From an uncultured Porphyromonadaceae bacterium (lineage in GTDB: Bacteria; Bacteroidota; Bacteroidia; Bacteroidales; Muribaculaceae): a stretch of 64,000 bases of DNA. A program made the position numbers and the translations under genes. Every line of letters begins with the position of its first letter. Within the stretch, counting starts at the first letter, position 1. This document shows, piece by piece, positions 7,987-16,416 of the stretch. The stretch is taken from assembly GCA_937989585.1 (NCBI GenBank), contig CALKRW010000065.1, positions 67,643 to 131,642 of the forward strand. Direction: 5' to 3'. Below the pieces are notes generated by a model. It had not been told where the DNA came from, made no database searches, and worked only from the letters and a program-made list of their open reading frames with translations.

Positions 7987-10281
7987 CTATAATTTCAGGA
8001 GCGAGGATCCGTTGTCGGAATTGTTTAGATTTCGGCGCACTGTGCGGAATATGGATCCAAAGTCGGTGGAATAACTTATGCCTAACACAATCATATTTCC
8101 GTTATTCCTGATATACCTCTCCCGGTATGAGGGATTGACCGACGAGTAGTCCCATGCGGGGTAGCGCGTGCCTTTCTTGTCAAACATATACATCCAGCTT
8201 GCCGATAAGGCCCAGTGTTTGTTCGGTTGCCATTCAAACTGCAGGGCATCGCCGTTCTCGTCTTTGCCGACATAGTGGCCGTTGAGGTACTTGCCGGGCA
8301 ATTTGCGCCAGTATGCTATCGTGTATGGGCCCTTGTTCCACCAGATGTTGACACTGCCGTCAAAAGAAGTCAGTTTATGGCTCCAGTCGACTCCGGCAGT
8401 CTGATAGTGTGTAAGACTCATGTAGAGATTTATGCCGAATCCGTGTATGGCACTCAGACGCAATGTCAGATCGTTTTGGAATATGCGTCTGTGCTTAGCG
8501 TTGACCGACTGTGATAGGAATAGGCCATTGCCTGAATATGTGATGTCATCTATCACGCTGTTTTTTGTATTGGCGTAGGATGATTGAAATGATGCCTGAA
8601 ATTTTCTGTAGGTATAATCGGCTCCTAATGTATAAACGAATTTTTCAGCAACCTTAAGTTTGGGATTGCCGTTTGAAACCAGGTACGGGGTGGTCTGCTG
8701 AGGATAGTCTGTGAGCGCGGAAAGTGAGGGTATAGACGGGGCATAGCGGAAGGAGCCCTGTAAGTTCCACGATTGATTGATGTTGTAGGAAATCTGTGCG
8801 CTCGAAAGGTTTCGGATAAAATGACGTTTATTCAGATCATTGTTTATCCAGAACAGTTTGGCTCCGGTTGCCATGGCAAGATAAAACTTGCCGAAACGCT
8901 GGCCTAGCCGTACATACGCATAGTTGTTGTTCTCGGTCAATACGGGTTTGTAGTCTGATGACAGATAGTTGTTCTTGCTGCGTGAGACTGTGTTCTGAAA
9001 GCCTGCCGAGAGAGATGTCTTTTCGCTGAATGTGTGGATATAACTGATTTCTGATATCAGGGAACGGCGACGGCTGTCTACATTCATTATATATGAGTCC
9101 GTGCTTCCGTCCGGGAAGATGTAATTGTTGTCGCGGCGGTAATCGCTCGAACTTAACGTGCCGACAACCTGAGCCTCCAGCGAATTATTTTCGTTGAAAT
9201 CATGACGTAGGAAAAGGTCGAGCGACGGTGTCAGATCCTTGCTTGTCGTTAGATTGTTGTTGTCGTATTCTCCGAGTTCGGAGTCATAGGTGTGAGCGAT
9301 GGAACGGCTTTTGTTATAATTGGGCGTTACGTTGAATGTTGCGGAAAACAAGGTTTTTACGCTAGGACTGAAATCATATTTCAGTCTCAGCGCATGGTAA
9401 TGATAGTTGAAAGGATTCCTGTCGTGTTCCTTAAGGTCGACACGGAAATCATCACCGATGTAACTTTCCGTCGTATTGTCATAGACCTCCTGATAGTTTC
9501 GCCAGGATGGCCTGTACTGAAGGGTAAGCTGTGATGGCCCCTGATGATACGACGCGCGGATATTTGCGTCGACGAAAGCCGTATTCAAGGCGCTTCTGCC
9601 CCAGGCATATATTTGTCCTCCGTCATTTCGTTTCTTCAGGGTGATATTTATGAATCCCGAATTGCCTGAGTCCGCATAACGGGCTGGGGTGAAGCGTGAG
9701 AATTCGATTTTTTCTATATCCTTCGGCTGTAATGCATTGACATCATCGATAGACGATGGTACGCCGTTTATCAGTATGACAGGTGTGCCTCCGTCTACAG
9801 AAACGGTCCGGTTTATCGGATTGGCCTGCAGTCCGGCAAGTGGAAGTTTCTGGAACAGACCGATAGCGGTGGCGGATGCTTTGACCTCGGAAGCGGACGG
9901 ATAGACTATAGTGCGGCCCTTGGAATTTACGACAGGATTTCCGCTTACTGTGACTTCGTCAAGATTGACTCCTTCCTCAAGGTAGATGTTGCCGAGGTTA
10001 AGATTTCTTGCACCTGATTCAATGATGATGTTAGTGGATGAGAATCCTGTCATTGAAATCTCGAGGCTCAGCGTTGTTTTCACGTCTGTCTCAAATGTGA
10101 AGACACCGTTCGCATCGGCGTTCTCCCCGCTTACCAGTTTGTCATTGGAGAGCAGGCGGCAGTTGGCTCCGATGACTGCCGTAGAATCATTTGATGAGAG
10201 AACTATGCCTTGGATTGTTCTGGCATACATCGCAGGCAGCGAATATACCAATGTGATGAATAGGATAGTAAAACGTGTCAT
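7987..10281 (-). CDS. TonB-dependent-receptor-like outer membrane beta-barrel protein
   Basis: 764 aa. Signal peptide (about 1-20), then a carboxypeptidase-regulatory-like domain (about 21-105, starting RTIQGIVLSSNDSTAVIGANCRL), a plug domain with GGTPVILINGVPSSIDDVNALQPKDIEKIEFSR (about 160-195), and a long barrel rich in YxxxxR/aromatic strands. This matches the outer membrane beta-barrel family common in Bacteroidetes, smaller than true SusC proteins. The substrate is unknown and no SusD partner is adjacent. A paralogue of similar size and architecture lies at 16417-18699. Confidence 0.82.
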   Translation of the reverse strand: MTRFTILFITLVYSLPAMYARTIQGIVLSSNDSTAVIGANCRLLSNDKLVSGENADANGVFTFETDVKTTLSLEISMTGFSSTNIIIESGARNLNLGNIYLEEGVNLDEVTVSGNPVVNSKGRTIVYPSASEVKASATAIGLFQKLPLAGLQANPINRTVSVDGGTPVILINGVPSSIDDVNALQPKDIEKIEFSRFTPARYADSGNSGFINITLKKRNDGGQIYAWGRSALNTAFVDANIRASYHQGPSQLTLQYRPSWRNYQEVYDNTTESYIGDDFRVDLKEHDRNPFNYHYHALRLKYDFSPSVKTLFSATFNVTPNYNKSRSIAHTYDSELGEYDNNNLTTSKDLTPSLDLFLRHDFNENNSLEAQVVGTLSSSDYRRDNNYIFPDGSTDSYIMNVDSRRRSLISEISYIHTFSEKTSLSAGFQNTVSRSKNNYLSSDYKPVLTENNNYAYVRLGQRFGKFYLAMATGAKLFWINNDLNKRHFIRNLSSAQISYNINQSWNLQGSFRYAPSIPSLSALTDYPQQTTPYLVSNGNPKLKVAEKFVYTLGADYTYRKFQASFQSSYANTKNSVIDDITYSGNGLFLSQSVNAKHRRIFQNDLTLRLSAIHGFGINLYMSLTHYQTAGVDWSHKLTSFDGSVNIWWNKGPYTIAYWRKLPGKYLNGHYVGKDENGDALQFEWQPNKHWALSASWMYMFDKKGTRYPAWDYSSVNPSYRERYIRNNGNMIVLGISYSTDFGSIFRTVRRNLNNSDNGSSLLKL

Positions 10282-10549
10282 TATCTGAATTGGCGAGTGG
10301 CTCGACTTGCCTGATTAAAAACAGAAACGTGAGCCGACTATGCCACTTCCCAACTTGATGGCCCTGAGAAAGCCTTTTGAGCAGATGTAACAATAGTAGC
10401 CCACGCTATACGCGTGAGAACCACTATGCTGTCTTTGCTCGGAAGAAAATTTCTCAGGTTTTCAAGTTGCAAGATGAGCATAACGCTTCTTGATTTTTCC
10501 GGAATGTCTTAGAGCGGCTGAATAATATTCGGTCGTGAAACTTCTTTTG
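10282..10549. other. Intergenic region between the barrel gene and tRNA-Arg
   Basis: No coding ORF is supported here. It holds a small hairpin (CACGC-TATAC-GCGTG near 10403) and presumably the promoter of the 7987-10281 gene, for which no convincing TAnnTTTG element was found. Confidence 0.4.
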
Positions 10550-10621
10550 TACCCCGAAAGAGAATCGAACTCTTATCAAAAGTTTAGGAAACTTCCGTTC
10601 TATCCGTTGAACTATCGGGGC
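10550..10621 (-). tRNA. tRNA-Arg (anticodon CCT)
   Basis: Folds as a canonical 72-nt cloverleaf: acceptor GCCCCGA/TCGGGGT, D-arm GTTC-AACGGATA-GAAC, anticodon stem GAAGT/ACTTT with loop TTCCTAA (anticodon CCT, reading AGG), variable loop TGAT, T-arm AAGAG-TTCGATT-CTCTT, discriminator A. The CCA end is not encoded. It decodes a rare arginine codon. Confidence 0.95.
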
Positions 10622-10658
10622 CCGTGTTCGAACTTTGTTCGTGGGACAAAGTTAGGGC

Positions 10659-11174
10659 TTATTTTCGAGATAGGCAAATGAAACGGTATCTAAGTCCGCT
10701 TTTTGCGTCTTCGGTCCATAAACTCTGGACGTCATCCGGCTCCTCGTCGCAAGGTCCCCATTCTGCCGGGTCAACTGGAGGGAAGAATGTGTCGGCATCC
10801 TGTGTCTCGGCGTCGATTTCTGTGAGGAACAGGCGTTTTGCCATAGGCAGTGCCTGTTGATAGACGGTGGCGCCTCCGATGATGAAGACCTTTTCGGCCG
10901 CCTCAGTCGCATCGAGGGCGCCCTCGAGCGAAGGAAGGACTTCGGCGCCGGGTGCAGTGAAGTTTGTATTGTGTGATATTACTATGTTGCGCCGGTTCGG
11001 GAGTGCGCCATTAGGCAGTGACTCGAAGGTCTTGCGGCCCATTATTACGGTGTGTCCCGTGGTCAGACGCTTGAAGTTCTTAAGGTCGGCGGATATGTGG
11101 TACAGCAGGTTGCCGTTGCGGCCGATACCCATCCTCCGGTCGAATGCCACTATGATGTTGATGTCGGATGTCAT
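10659..11174 (-). CDS. folA: Dihydrofolate reductase
   Basis: 171-aa enzyme reducing dihydrofolate to tetrahydrofolate with NADPH. Visible motifs: IVAFDRRMGIGRNGNLLYHISADLK (the Met20-loop region, with Asp in place for substrate binding), TVIMGRKTFESLP, RNIVISHN, and the GGATVYQQAL NADPH-binding segment followed by LTEIDAETQDADTFFP. It starts 23 bp after thyA, the usual thyA-folA pair, which links dTMP synthesis to folate recycling. Confidence 0.96.
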   Translation of the reverse strand: MTSDINIIVAFDRRMGIGRNGNLLYHISADLKNFKRLTTGHTVIMGRKTFESLPNGALPNRRNIVISHNTNFTAPGAEVLPSLEGALDATEAAEKVFIIGGATVYQQALPMAKRLFLTEIDAETQDADTFFPPVDPAEWGPCDEEPDDVQSLWTEDAKSGLRYRFICLSRK

Positions 11175-11197
11175 GTTTACTGTTTCGCTTGATTGTG

Positions 11198-11992
11198 TCA
11201 GACTGATACTTTTGCGGCGATGTGAGGGTGGGGGTTGTAATCCGAGAGTACGAAGTCCTCGTATTTGAAATCGAAAAGGTCCTTTACGTCTGGGTTAAGG
11301 GTCATCTTAGGCAGCGGACGTGGCTCGCGCGTGAGTTGGAGTCGCGCCTGCTCGATATGGTTGCTGTAGATGTGGGCGTCGCCGAGGGTGTGGACAAACT
11401 CGCCGGGCTTCAGTCCTGTCACCTGGGCCACCATCAGCAGCAGAAGCGCATATGACGCTATGTTGAACGGTACGCCGAGGAAGCAGTCGGCCGATCGCTG
11501 GTATAGTTGCAGACTCACACGTCCGTCGGCAACATAGAACTGGAACAGCGCGTGGCATGGCGGAAGGTTCATGTTGGGGATGTCGGCGACATTCCAGGCC
11601 GATACTATGATGCGCCGCGAGTCCGGGTCGTTGCGCAACTGCTCGAGTATCTGCTTAATCTGGTCGACATGACCGCCGTTGTAGTCAGGCCATGAGCGCC
11701 ACTGGTAGCCGTAGATGTGGCCCAGGTCGCCGTCAGGGTCGGCCCATTCGTTCCATATCCGCACGCCGTTGTCCTGCAGGTATTTCACATTGGTGTCGCC
11801 GGCCAGGAACCACAGCAGTTCGTGGATTATCGATTTGAGGTGAAGTTTTTTTGTCGTGAGCAGGGGGAAGCCTTCCGATAGGTCGAAGCGCATCTGGTAG
11901 CCGAAGACGGATTTTGTTCCTGTCCCGGTGCGGTCGGATTTTTCCGTGCCGTGGTCGAGGATGTGCTGCAGAAGGTCGAGATATTGTCGCAT
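11198..11992 (-). CDS. thyA: Thymidylate synthase
   Basis: 264-aa enzyme methylating dUMP to dTMP with methylenetetrahydrofolate. Seen: [12 protein letters not shown] (phosphate-binding Arg), [22 protein letters not shown], the catalytic [14 protein letters not shown] (Cys in PPCH), and [22 protein letters not shown]. The ATG at 11990-11992 gives the standard length. The same frame stays open upstream, but those 81 codons have no thyA homology and are antisense-like shadow of the upstream gene. The 5' end overlaps the 3' end of the polyferredoxin reading frame by 166 bp. Confidence 0.96.
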   Translation of the reverse strand: MRQYLDLLQHILDHGTEKSDRTGTGTKSVFGYQMRFDLSEGFPLLTTKKLHLKSIIHELLWFLAGDTNVKYLQDNGVRIWNEWADPDGDLGHIYGYQWRSWPDYNGGHVDQIKQILEQLRNDPDSRRIIVSAWNVADIPNMNLPPCHALFQFYVADGRVSLQLYQRSADCFLGVPFNIASYALLLLMVAQVTGLKPGEFVHTLGDAHIYSNHIEQARLQLTREPRPLPKMTLNPDVKDLFDFKYEDFVLSDYNPHPHIAAKVSV

Positions 11993-12927
11993 GATGTGGG
12001 GAATATGTTTTTTTGATTGTTTTTCTCTGTCGGACCGCGGAAGTCGAGCGCCGCCTTGCGGGGTGACTGAAGTGTCTGCTCGGCGAGCCTCTCGACAAGC
12101 GGCATACCCAGTCGGTGGCGTCCTGTGCGGTAGGTGATGGCGTTGTTCTCGCACACCGAAGCGCAGTCGAAGCACACCACGCAGCGCGATGTGTCCACGA
12201 GGTGGGTCGTCAGGTCGATGCAGTGCGACTTGCACACGTGCACGCAGTCGTAACAGTTAGTGCAGAGGTCGGTGTTGATGTCCATGTGCAGTCGTGAGTA
12301 CGCCGCCGGAAGGCCAAGCACTGTGCCGACGGGGCAGACTGTGTTGCAGACGGTGCGCCCGGAGCGGTATGCCACGATGCAGGCCGCGATAATCAGCCCG
12401 AAGGTCAGCAACAGGGCGTTGAGCGACGATACTGTCAGCACGAACGTCTTGCCTCCGTTTGCCGAGGTCATACTCCTTACGAAATCGCTGATGTATTCGG
12501 TTGCGTGGCCGTAGATTGTCACCGGATCGAGAACAGTTAGTCCAAGTGGCAGGCTCAGGCAGGCGAGGAATATTACGGCAACGAGTATCGAGACGCGCAG
12601 TGTGGGGTCGCCTGCCGTATGGTGGTATGCCCTGCGTCTGTCGCGCCAGAACTTCGGCAGGCGTGCGCAGATGTCCATGAGTGTTCCCATGGGGCATATC
12701 GTCGAACAGTAGATGCGTCCGAACAGTAGTGTCGCGGCAAGCCAGAAGACAACCCATATCGCCGACATTGTCAGAATTGCCGGGAGCATCTGTATCTCCG
12801 CGAGCCGTCGTCCTATGGGAGTCAGCCCGCAGGCGAAGTCGCAAAATGCCGCGGTCGTCAGCAACAGGAGGACGACTGCGGCAGTTGCGCGCACGCGGCG
12901 TGCGATGCGGTATGGTTTCTTTTTCAC
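11827..12927 (-). CDS. Membrane 4Fe-4S polyferredoxin, NapH-like
   Basis: 366-aa frame. About four to five membrane helices (residues 12-35, 48-70, 110-135, 160-190) are interleaved with two CxxxCP motifs on the membrane face ([11 protein letters not shown] and [11 protein letters not shown]). A bacterioferredoxin-type pair of 4Fe-4S sites follows: [16 protein letters not shown] and [16 protein letters not shown] (about 240-285). Such proteins move electrons between the quinone pool and a reductase. The last 55 residues (from about 312) are low-complexity Ser/Thr/Arg sequence read out of frame from thyA, so the natural C-terminus is doubtful. It starts 41 bp after the lipoprotein gene. Confidence 0.8.
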   Translation of the reverse strand: MKKKPYRIARRVRATAAVVLLLLTTAAFCDFACGLTPIGRRLAEIQMLPAILTMSAIWVVFWLAATLLFGRIYCSTICPMGTLMDICARLPKFWRDRRRAYHHTAGDPTLRVSILVAVIFLACLSLPLGLTVLDPVTIYGHATEYISDFVRSMTSANGGKTFVLTVSSLNALLLTFGLIIAACIVAYRSGRTVCNTVCPVGTVLGLPAAYSRLHMDINTDLCTNCYDCVHVCKSHCIDLTTHLVDTSRCVVCFDCASVCENNAITYRTGRHRLGMPLVERLAEQTLQSPRKAALDFRGPTEKNNQKNIFPTSCDNISTFCSTSSTTARKNPTAPGQEQNPSSATRCASTYRKASPCSRQKNFTSNR

Positions 12928-12968
12928 GCTTTTATTTATTGGTGGCCCGTGCTTCGGGCGTGTTGTGT

Positions 12969-14414
12969 CTATTCTTCGGGTTCGGGAGCGACGTAGACGT
13001 ATGCTCCGAGGTCGGGAGGCGTTGCGCGTCGCTGTCCGTAGTAGTCTGTCGCGGACTCGGGCAGCATCAGTTCCGGCGAACCGGCGCCGATGACAGGTGA
13101 GTCGGGCTTTACGCGGTAGTCGAAGATGTATTCCTCGCGCACCGTGTAGTACAGCGGGTCCTTGCCGAATATGCAGTTTATGAAATTGTCATCGTCGTTG
13201 CCGTCTTCTTTTATCATGCAGTGGCGGAAAAATATCTGCGAGCCGGTCAGGTCGCCGTGCGACAGCGACGTTCCGTTGCCGTACACTATTGAGTTGGTGA
13301 ACTCTGCGCGGGTCAGCGGCCAGCCGAGTTCGTTCTGCTCGTCGGGCAGTGCGTTGGCGAACTGGATGGCGGGACCGCCGAGGGCGCTGAAGAGATAGTA
13401 GTTGGCGAAGGTACACTGGTCGAAACGGTGTTTGCCCCCCTCAAGGCGCACGAGGCCGTTGGCGGCCTCGCCGAACTCGCATCCGGTGGCGAGTATGTTG
13501 GCGTTATACACCTCAAGGACAAGGTCGCCGGAGTTGCGCAGTTGCGAGTTGTGCATTGTCAGCATCGGTTCCTCTTCTTCGCGCGCCTCGTCGCCGCCGT
13601 TCACGATCACCCCGTAGTGGGTGTTGCGTATTGATGTGTGCGATATGTAGTTGTCGTGAGACGACGGGGCGAACTGCAGCCCGGGCCACTGTCGCGACAT
13701 AAGGTCGAAGGTGATGTTGGTGATTACATTGCCCGTGCGGTCGCCGCAGATGTTGACCGGGGCTTCGCTTGTACCGAGGCTGCGGAGCGTTCCGCGTACT
13801 ATGAATGTCGCGCCGTCGTGGAAATGCAGGCGCGTGCCGGCCTCGAGGGTCAGTGTCGCTCCTTCGGCTACGACGAGCGAGTCGAAAATCTGGTAGGGTT
13901 TGCCCGCTGTCAGCGTGCGGTCCTCGCTGACGGTGACATGGCGCAGACGCTCGACGTCCTGCCCCTGTGCGTTTAGAACGACTTTCTGGGTGACGCCTGC
14001 GGTGGTGAACACAAGGTCGGCGTTCACGTCGACGGGCATCACGCCTCCGTTCTCGGGCAATGTGGCCTCAACGAACACATATATCGAGTCCTTGGCGCGA
14101 ATCTCTACGTCCGAGAAGGTGGTGCCGCTCATGCCGTCGACGTTCAGGCGGAACAGGTCGCCGTGTTCTCCCTCTAGGTGTATGTCGTTGATGCTTATGC
14201 CCTTGCTGCCGCGATTGTAGACGGTCATGCGGTGGGTGGTGGTTACCTGGTCGGTGAATACGGTTCCCATTTTCAGCGTGTCTATCGAGAAAGTGGGCTG
14301 GTCGGCGGGCGAGCCGGATATGCTGTCGTCGATGCACGACGACATGGCGATGGCGGCAAGTGCCGAGAGTATTATCATCAGTTTCAGGAAGATGCGTGTC
14401 TTGATAGGAGTCAT
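12969..14414 (-). CDS. Lipoprotein with parallel beta-helix repeats
   Basis: 481 aa if started at the ATG at 14414. A lipoprotein signal (IILSALAAIAMSSC) places the acylated Cys near residue 27; an in-frame start 15 codons upstream would bury it deeper. Residues 35-160 look like an immunoglobulin-like domain (FSIDTLKMGTVFTDQVTTTHRMTVYN). The rest has the repetitive GATLTLEAGTRLHFHDGA / IRNTHYGVIVNGG / NANILATGCEFGEAANGLVRL pattern of a right-handed parallel beta-helix, ending with SPVIGAGSPE and DLGAYVYV, common in such surface proteins. No catalytic motif is recognised. It lies between lpxB and the polyferredoxin gene on the same strand. Confidence 0.72.
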   Translation of the reverse strand: MTPIKTRIFLKLMIILSALAAIAMSSCIDDSISGSPADQPTFSIDTLKMGTVFTDQVTTTHRMTVYNRGSKGISINDIHLEGEHGDLFRLNVDGMSGTTFSDVEIRAKDSIYVFVEATLPENGGVMPVDVNADLVFTTAGVTQKVVLNAQGQDVERLRHVTVSEDRTLTAGKPYQIFDSLVVAEGATLTLEAGTRLHFHDGATFIVRGTLRSLGTSEAPVNICGDRTGNVITNITFDLMSRQWPGLQFAPSSHDNYISHTSIRNTHYGVIVNGGDEAREEEEPMLTMHNSQLRNSGDLVLEVYNANILATGCEFGEAANGLVRLEGGKHRFDQCTFANYYLFSALGGPAIQFANALPDEQNELGWPLTRAEFTNSIVYGNGTSLSHGDLTGSQIFFRHCMIKEDGNDDDNFINCIFGKDPLYYTVREEYIFDYRVKPDSPVIGAGSPELMLPESATDYYGQRRATPPDLGAYVYVAPEPEE

Positions 14415-14504
14415 TTGTAAGTCTTGATAATGAAGGGGAGAGATTGGCGTCGCGCGCACAATTACTAACTTATATAACTTTTATATAACGCATTTTCGGG
14501 CGAT

Positions 14505-15638
14505 TTATTGCGCCGACTCCAGGCGCCGCAGTATGTCGGCGGCGGTGTTGGCGGCTGCGTTGCTCTTGCCAAGGACGCGGCGCATCGCCTCGTAGCCGTC
14601 GAGCATGGCTGTTCGGGCCGGTCCGTTACCGATTATGTCGCAGAGTTTGTCCGCGACCGCCTCGGGAGTGCATTCGTGAAGAAGCATCTCGGGGATAAGC
14701 CTCCGGCCCACTATCAGGTTGGGAAGTGTCACATAGTCCACTTTCAGTAGTTTCTTCATGACCTCGTATGATATGCGGGAACCGTTCGACCGGTAGCATG
14801 CCACCTGTGGCGTGTGGGTGAGGGCGGCCTCGAGTGTGGCGGTGCCTGAAGTCACCAGTGCGGCCCGTGACAGGGCCAGGAGTTGGGCCGAATGGCCTTT
14901 TATACGCGGTATCCCCGGCGCATATTCGTCATACAGCGAGTCCGGAATGCCCGGAGCGGCGGCAATCACTGGACGGTACTGGGCGAACGGATGCACCGCC
15001 ATGGTCATGACACGGAGATTGTTGCGGATTTCTGATGCACGGCTGCCGGGTAGCAGGGCTATCCACTCTCTCGCAGGCAGTTTGTGCTCCCGGGCGAACT
15101 CTTCTCGTGACGGAAGTTCGGAAAGCACCTTGTCGATTTCGCCCACCGATGGGTTGCCGACATACTCCACGTCCCAGTCGTGCCGAGAGTTGTAGAAGTC
15201 CACTTCGAACGGGAATATGACATACATCTTCTCTATCAGCCGCTTTATCGTGGGCACGCGCCATTCCTTCCAGGCCCAGACCTTGGGCGAGATGTAGTAG
15301 AAAGTCCTTATGCCTAACCGGTGGGCCTCCTTGGCGATCTTCAGGTTGAAACTAGGATAGTCTATGAGAATCAGGCAGTGCGGATGAGCCAGCCTCAGGG
15401 CATTCTTGGCGTGCGACAGGTTGTCGAAAACTTTGCCTATGTGGCGTATCACCTCGCTGAAACCCATGTAGGCCATCTCGTTGATGTGTATCACCGGGGG
15501 ATGGCCTGCTACAGCGGCCATCGAGTCCCCGCCGAGAAATACGAAGCGGGCGCGGGAATCCCGTTTCTTGATCTCGGCCATAAGACCCGCTCCGTGTATG
15601 TCGCCGGATGCCTCTCCGGCTATGAGGAAGTAGCGCAT
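14505..15638 (-). CDS. lpxB: Lipid-A-disaccharide synthase
   Basis: 377-aa GT19 glycosyltransferase that joins UDP-2,3-diacylglucosamine and lipid X into the lipid A disaccharide at the inner membrane. Seen: MRYFLIAGEASGDIHGAGL, CLILIDYPSFNLKIA, TFYYISPKVWAWKEWR, FPFEVDFY, YVGNPSVGE, LLPGSRASEIRNNL, and VTSGTATLEAAL. The ATG at 15636-15638 lies inside the first copy of a 47-48-bp tandem repeat, so its leader is unusual. It is probably the first gene of the run lpxB-lipoprotein-polyferredoxin-thyA-folA. Confidence 0.96.
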   Translation of the reverse strand: MRYFLIAGEASGDIHGAGLMAEIKKRDSRARFVFLGGDSMAAVAGHPPVIHINEMAYMGFSEVIRHIGKVFDNLSHAKNALRLAHPHCLILIDYPSFNLKIAKEAHRLGIRTFYYISPKVWAWKEWRVPTIKRLIEKMYVIFPFEVDFYNSRHDWDVEYVGNPSVGEIDKVLSELPSREEFAREHKLPAREWIALLPGSRASEIRNNLRVMTMAVHPFAQYRPVIAAAPGIPDSLYDEYAPGIPRIKGHSAQLLALSRAALVTSGTATLEAALTHTPQVACYRSNGSRISYEVMKKLLKVDYVTLPNLIVGRRLIPEMLLHECTPEAVADKLCDIIGNGPARTAMLDGYEAMRRVLGKSNAAANTAADILRRLESAQ

Positions 15639-15685
15639 AACTTTTCAATAAATGGTTTTGTCTGACTCAGACAGAGCAAATGCAT
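15620..15685 (-). CDS. Possible upstream ORF overlapping the lpxB start
   Basis: The second repeat copy carries a duplicate of the lpxB ATG context. Translation from that ATG (15683-15685) runs 21 codons in another frame, passes over the true lpxB start and stops at TAG 15620-15622. It may act as a translational attenuator of lpxB, or be an accidental by-product of the duplication. Confidence 0.3.
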   Translation of the reverse strand: MHLLCLSQTKPFIEKLCATSS

Positions 15686-15729
15686 AACTTTTCAATAATA
15701 AGTTTTAGTCTGATTCAGACAGAGCAAAT
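15635..15729. repeat. Tandem direct duplication over the lpxB start
   Basis: Two adjacent units, 15635-15681 (47 bp) and 15682-15729 (48 bp). Both begin GCATAACTTTTCAATAA, contain the short palindrome GTCTGA(C/T)TCAGAC and end AGACAGAGCAAAT. They differ at only a few positions, so the duplication is recent or maintained. Confidence 0.9.
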
Positions 15730-15887
15730 ATCGTCAGAATCCATGAAATCTGCAAAGATTTCGCCAAAAATCCATCAAACCACCATTCTGCATCTTATTA
15801 AATCTACTCAAAATCCATTAAACAATCCAATATTTGCCAATTTATTCATTTATAATGTTAAAATTTAGTTAAATTCAATATTGAATA

Positions 15888-15918
15888 TTGCTTCTGACGT
15901 TTGGAAGTATTACCTTTG
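15888..15918 (+). promoter_or_regulatory. Promoter reading into the 16.0-16.3 kb leader region
   Basis: TTG (15888-15890) and TACCTTTG (15911-15918) with a 20-nt spacer. No large plus-strand gene follows, so the transcript would be short. Confidence 0.6.
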
Positions 15919-16018
15919 CCTCAGCGTTTAAGGCTGATAGGTTTCAGTCAGTGATTTGGTGAAAAACAACCCCGTGTATATAAACCTTTAATATTAATCT
16001 TTAAAATCTTAATCTGCT

Positions 16019-16063
16019 ATGACAGTCAGAAACAAAAACCCCGCCCATCCATCACCCCATTAG
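16019..16063 (+). CDS. Possible 14-aa leader peptide
   Basis: ATG ORF about 95 nt after the predicted transcription start, encoding MTVRNKNPAHPSPH. It is rich in Pro and His, but no ribosome-binding site or homologue can be claimed. Confidence 0.25.
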   Translation: MTVRNKNPAHPSPH

Positions 16064-16092
16064 TAGGGACGTGATTCTTAACGTCGGCCCCG

Positions 16093-16186
16093 AACCACCT
16101 AATCACTAATAGAACCACCTCATCACTAATAACTCTGACCTAAAACCTAAAAAGCCTCATCACTAGTCACTCTGACTTAACACCTA
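16093..16186 (+). repeat. Short degenerate repeats
   Basis: Three copies of CCT(A/C)ATCACTA(A/G)T at about 16098, 16118 and 16155. The last two are followed by ACTCTGACYTAAMACCTA. Related wording recurs in two other intergenic regions, near 46153 and 48075. Confidence 0.5.
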
Positions 16187-16260
16187 TAAACGCTATCACC
16201 AATTCAATCAGGGCCCTGATTCTTAATCTAAAAACAAACCAATTAATCATTTAAATAACT

Positions 16261-16311
16261 ATGAGACATATCCTAATCAGCATTTTCTTGCTCGTTCCTC
16301 CCCGTCCTTGA
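16261..16311 (+). CDS. Possible 16-aa hydrophobic small peptide
   Basis: ATG ORF encoding MRHILISIFLLVPPRP: a positively charged start, a short hydrophobic stretch and a Pro-rich end, placed just before a hairpin. The layout resembles a small toxic peptide or the start of a truncated exported protein. It is unproven. Confidence 0.25.
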   Translation: MRHILISIFLLVPPRP

Positions 16312-16335
16312 GACATTCATGAAAGGGAATAAAAA

Positions 16336-16371
16336 TTCTATCAGGCCGCACCACCTCGCGACCTGATAGAA
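16336..16371. terminator. Hairpin between the leader region and the convergent barrel gene
   Basis: Arms TTCTATCAGG and CCTGATAGAA around a 16-nt loop, extended by GAAAG/CTTTC outside. It would end transcription from either side. Confidence 0.6.
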
Positions 16372-16416
16372 ACTTTCAATGCGAATTCATGCCTGTCGAT
16401 TTAGACGGCCGTTTTT

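Larger units (their letters stand above)
15730..16416. other. Long AT-rich non-coding region with promoter, leader-like ORFs and hairpin
   Basis: About 690 bp without a conventional gene. It contains a plus-strand promoter (15888-15918), two short ORFs (16019-16063 and 16261-16311), three copies of a CCT(A/C)ATCACTA motif between 16093 and 16185, and a terminal hairpin at 16336-16371. It reads like a transcribed small RNA or small-peptide locus, but the evidence is only positional. Confidence 0.5.

Noticed and set aside
11993..12235. N-terminal extension of thyA by 81 codons
   Set aside because: The extension overlaps the polyferredoxin gene on the same strand in another frame and has no thymidylate synthase homology; the ATG at 11992 gives the standard 264-aa enzyme.
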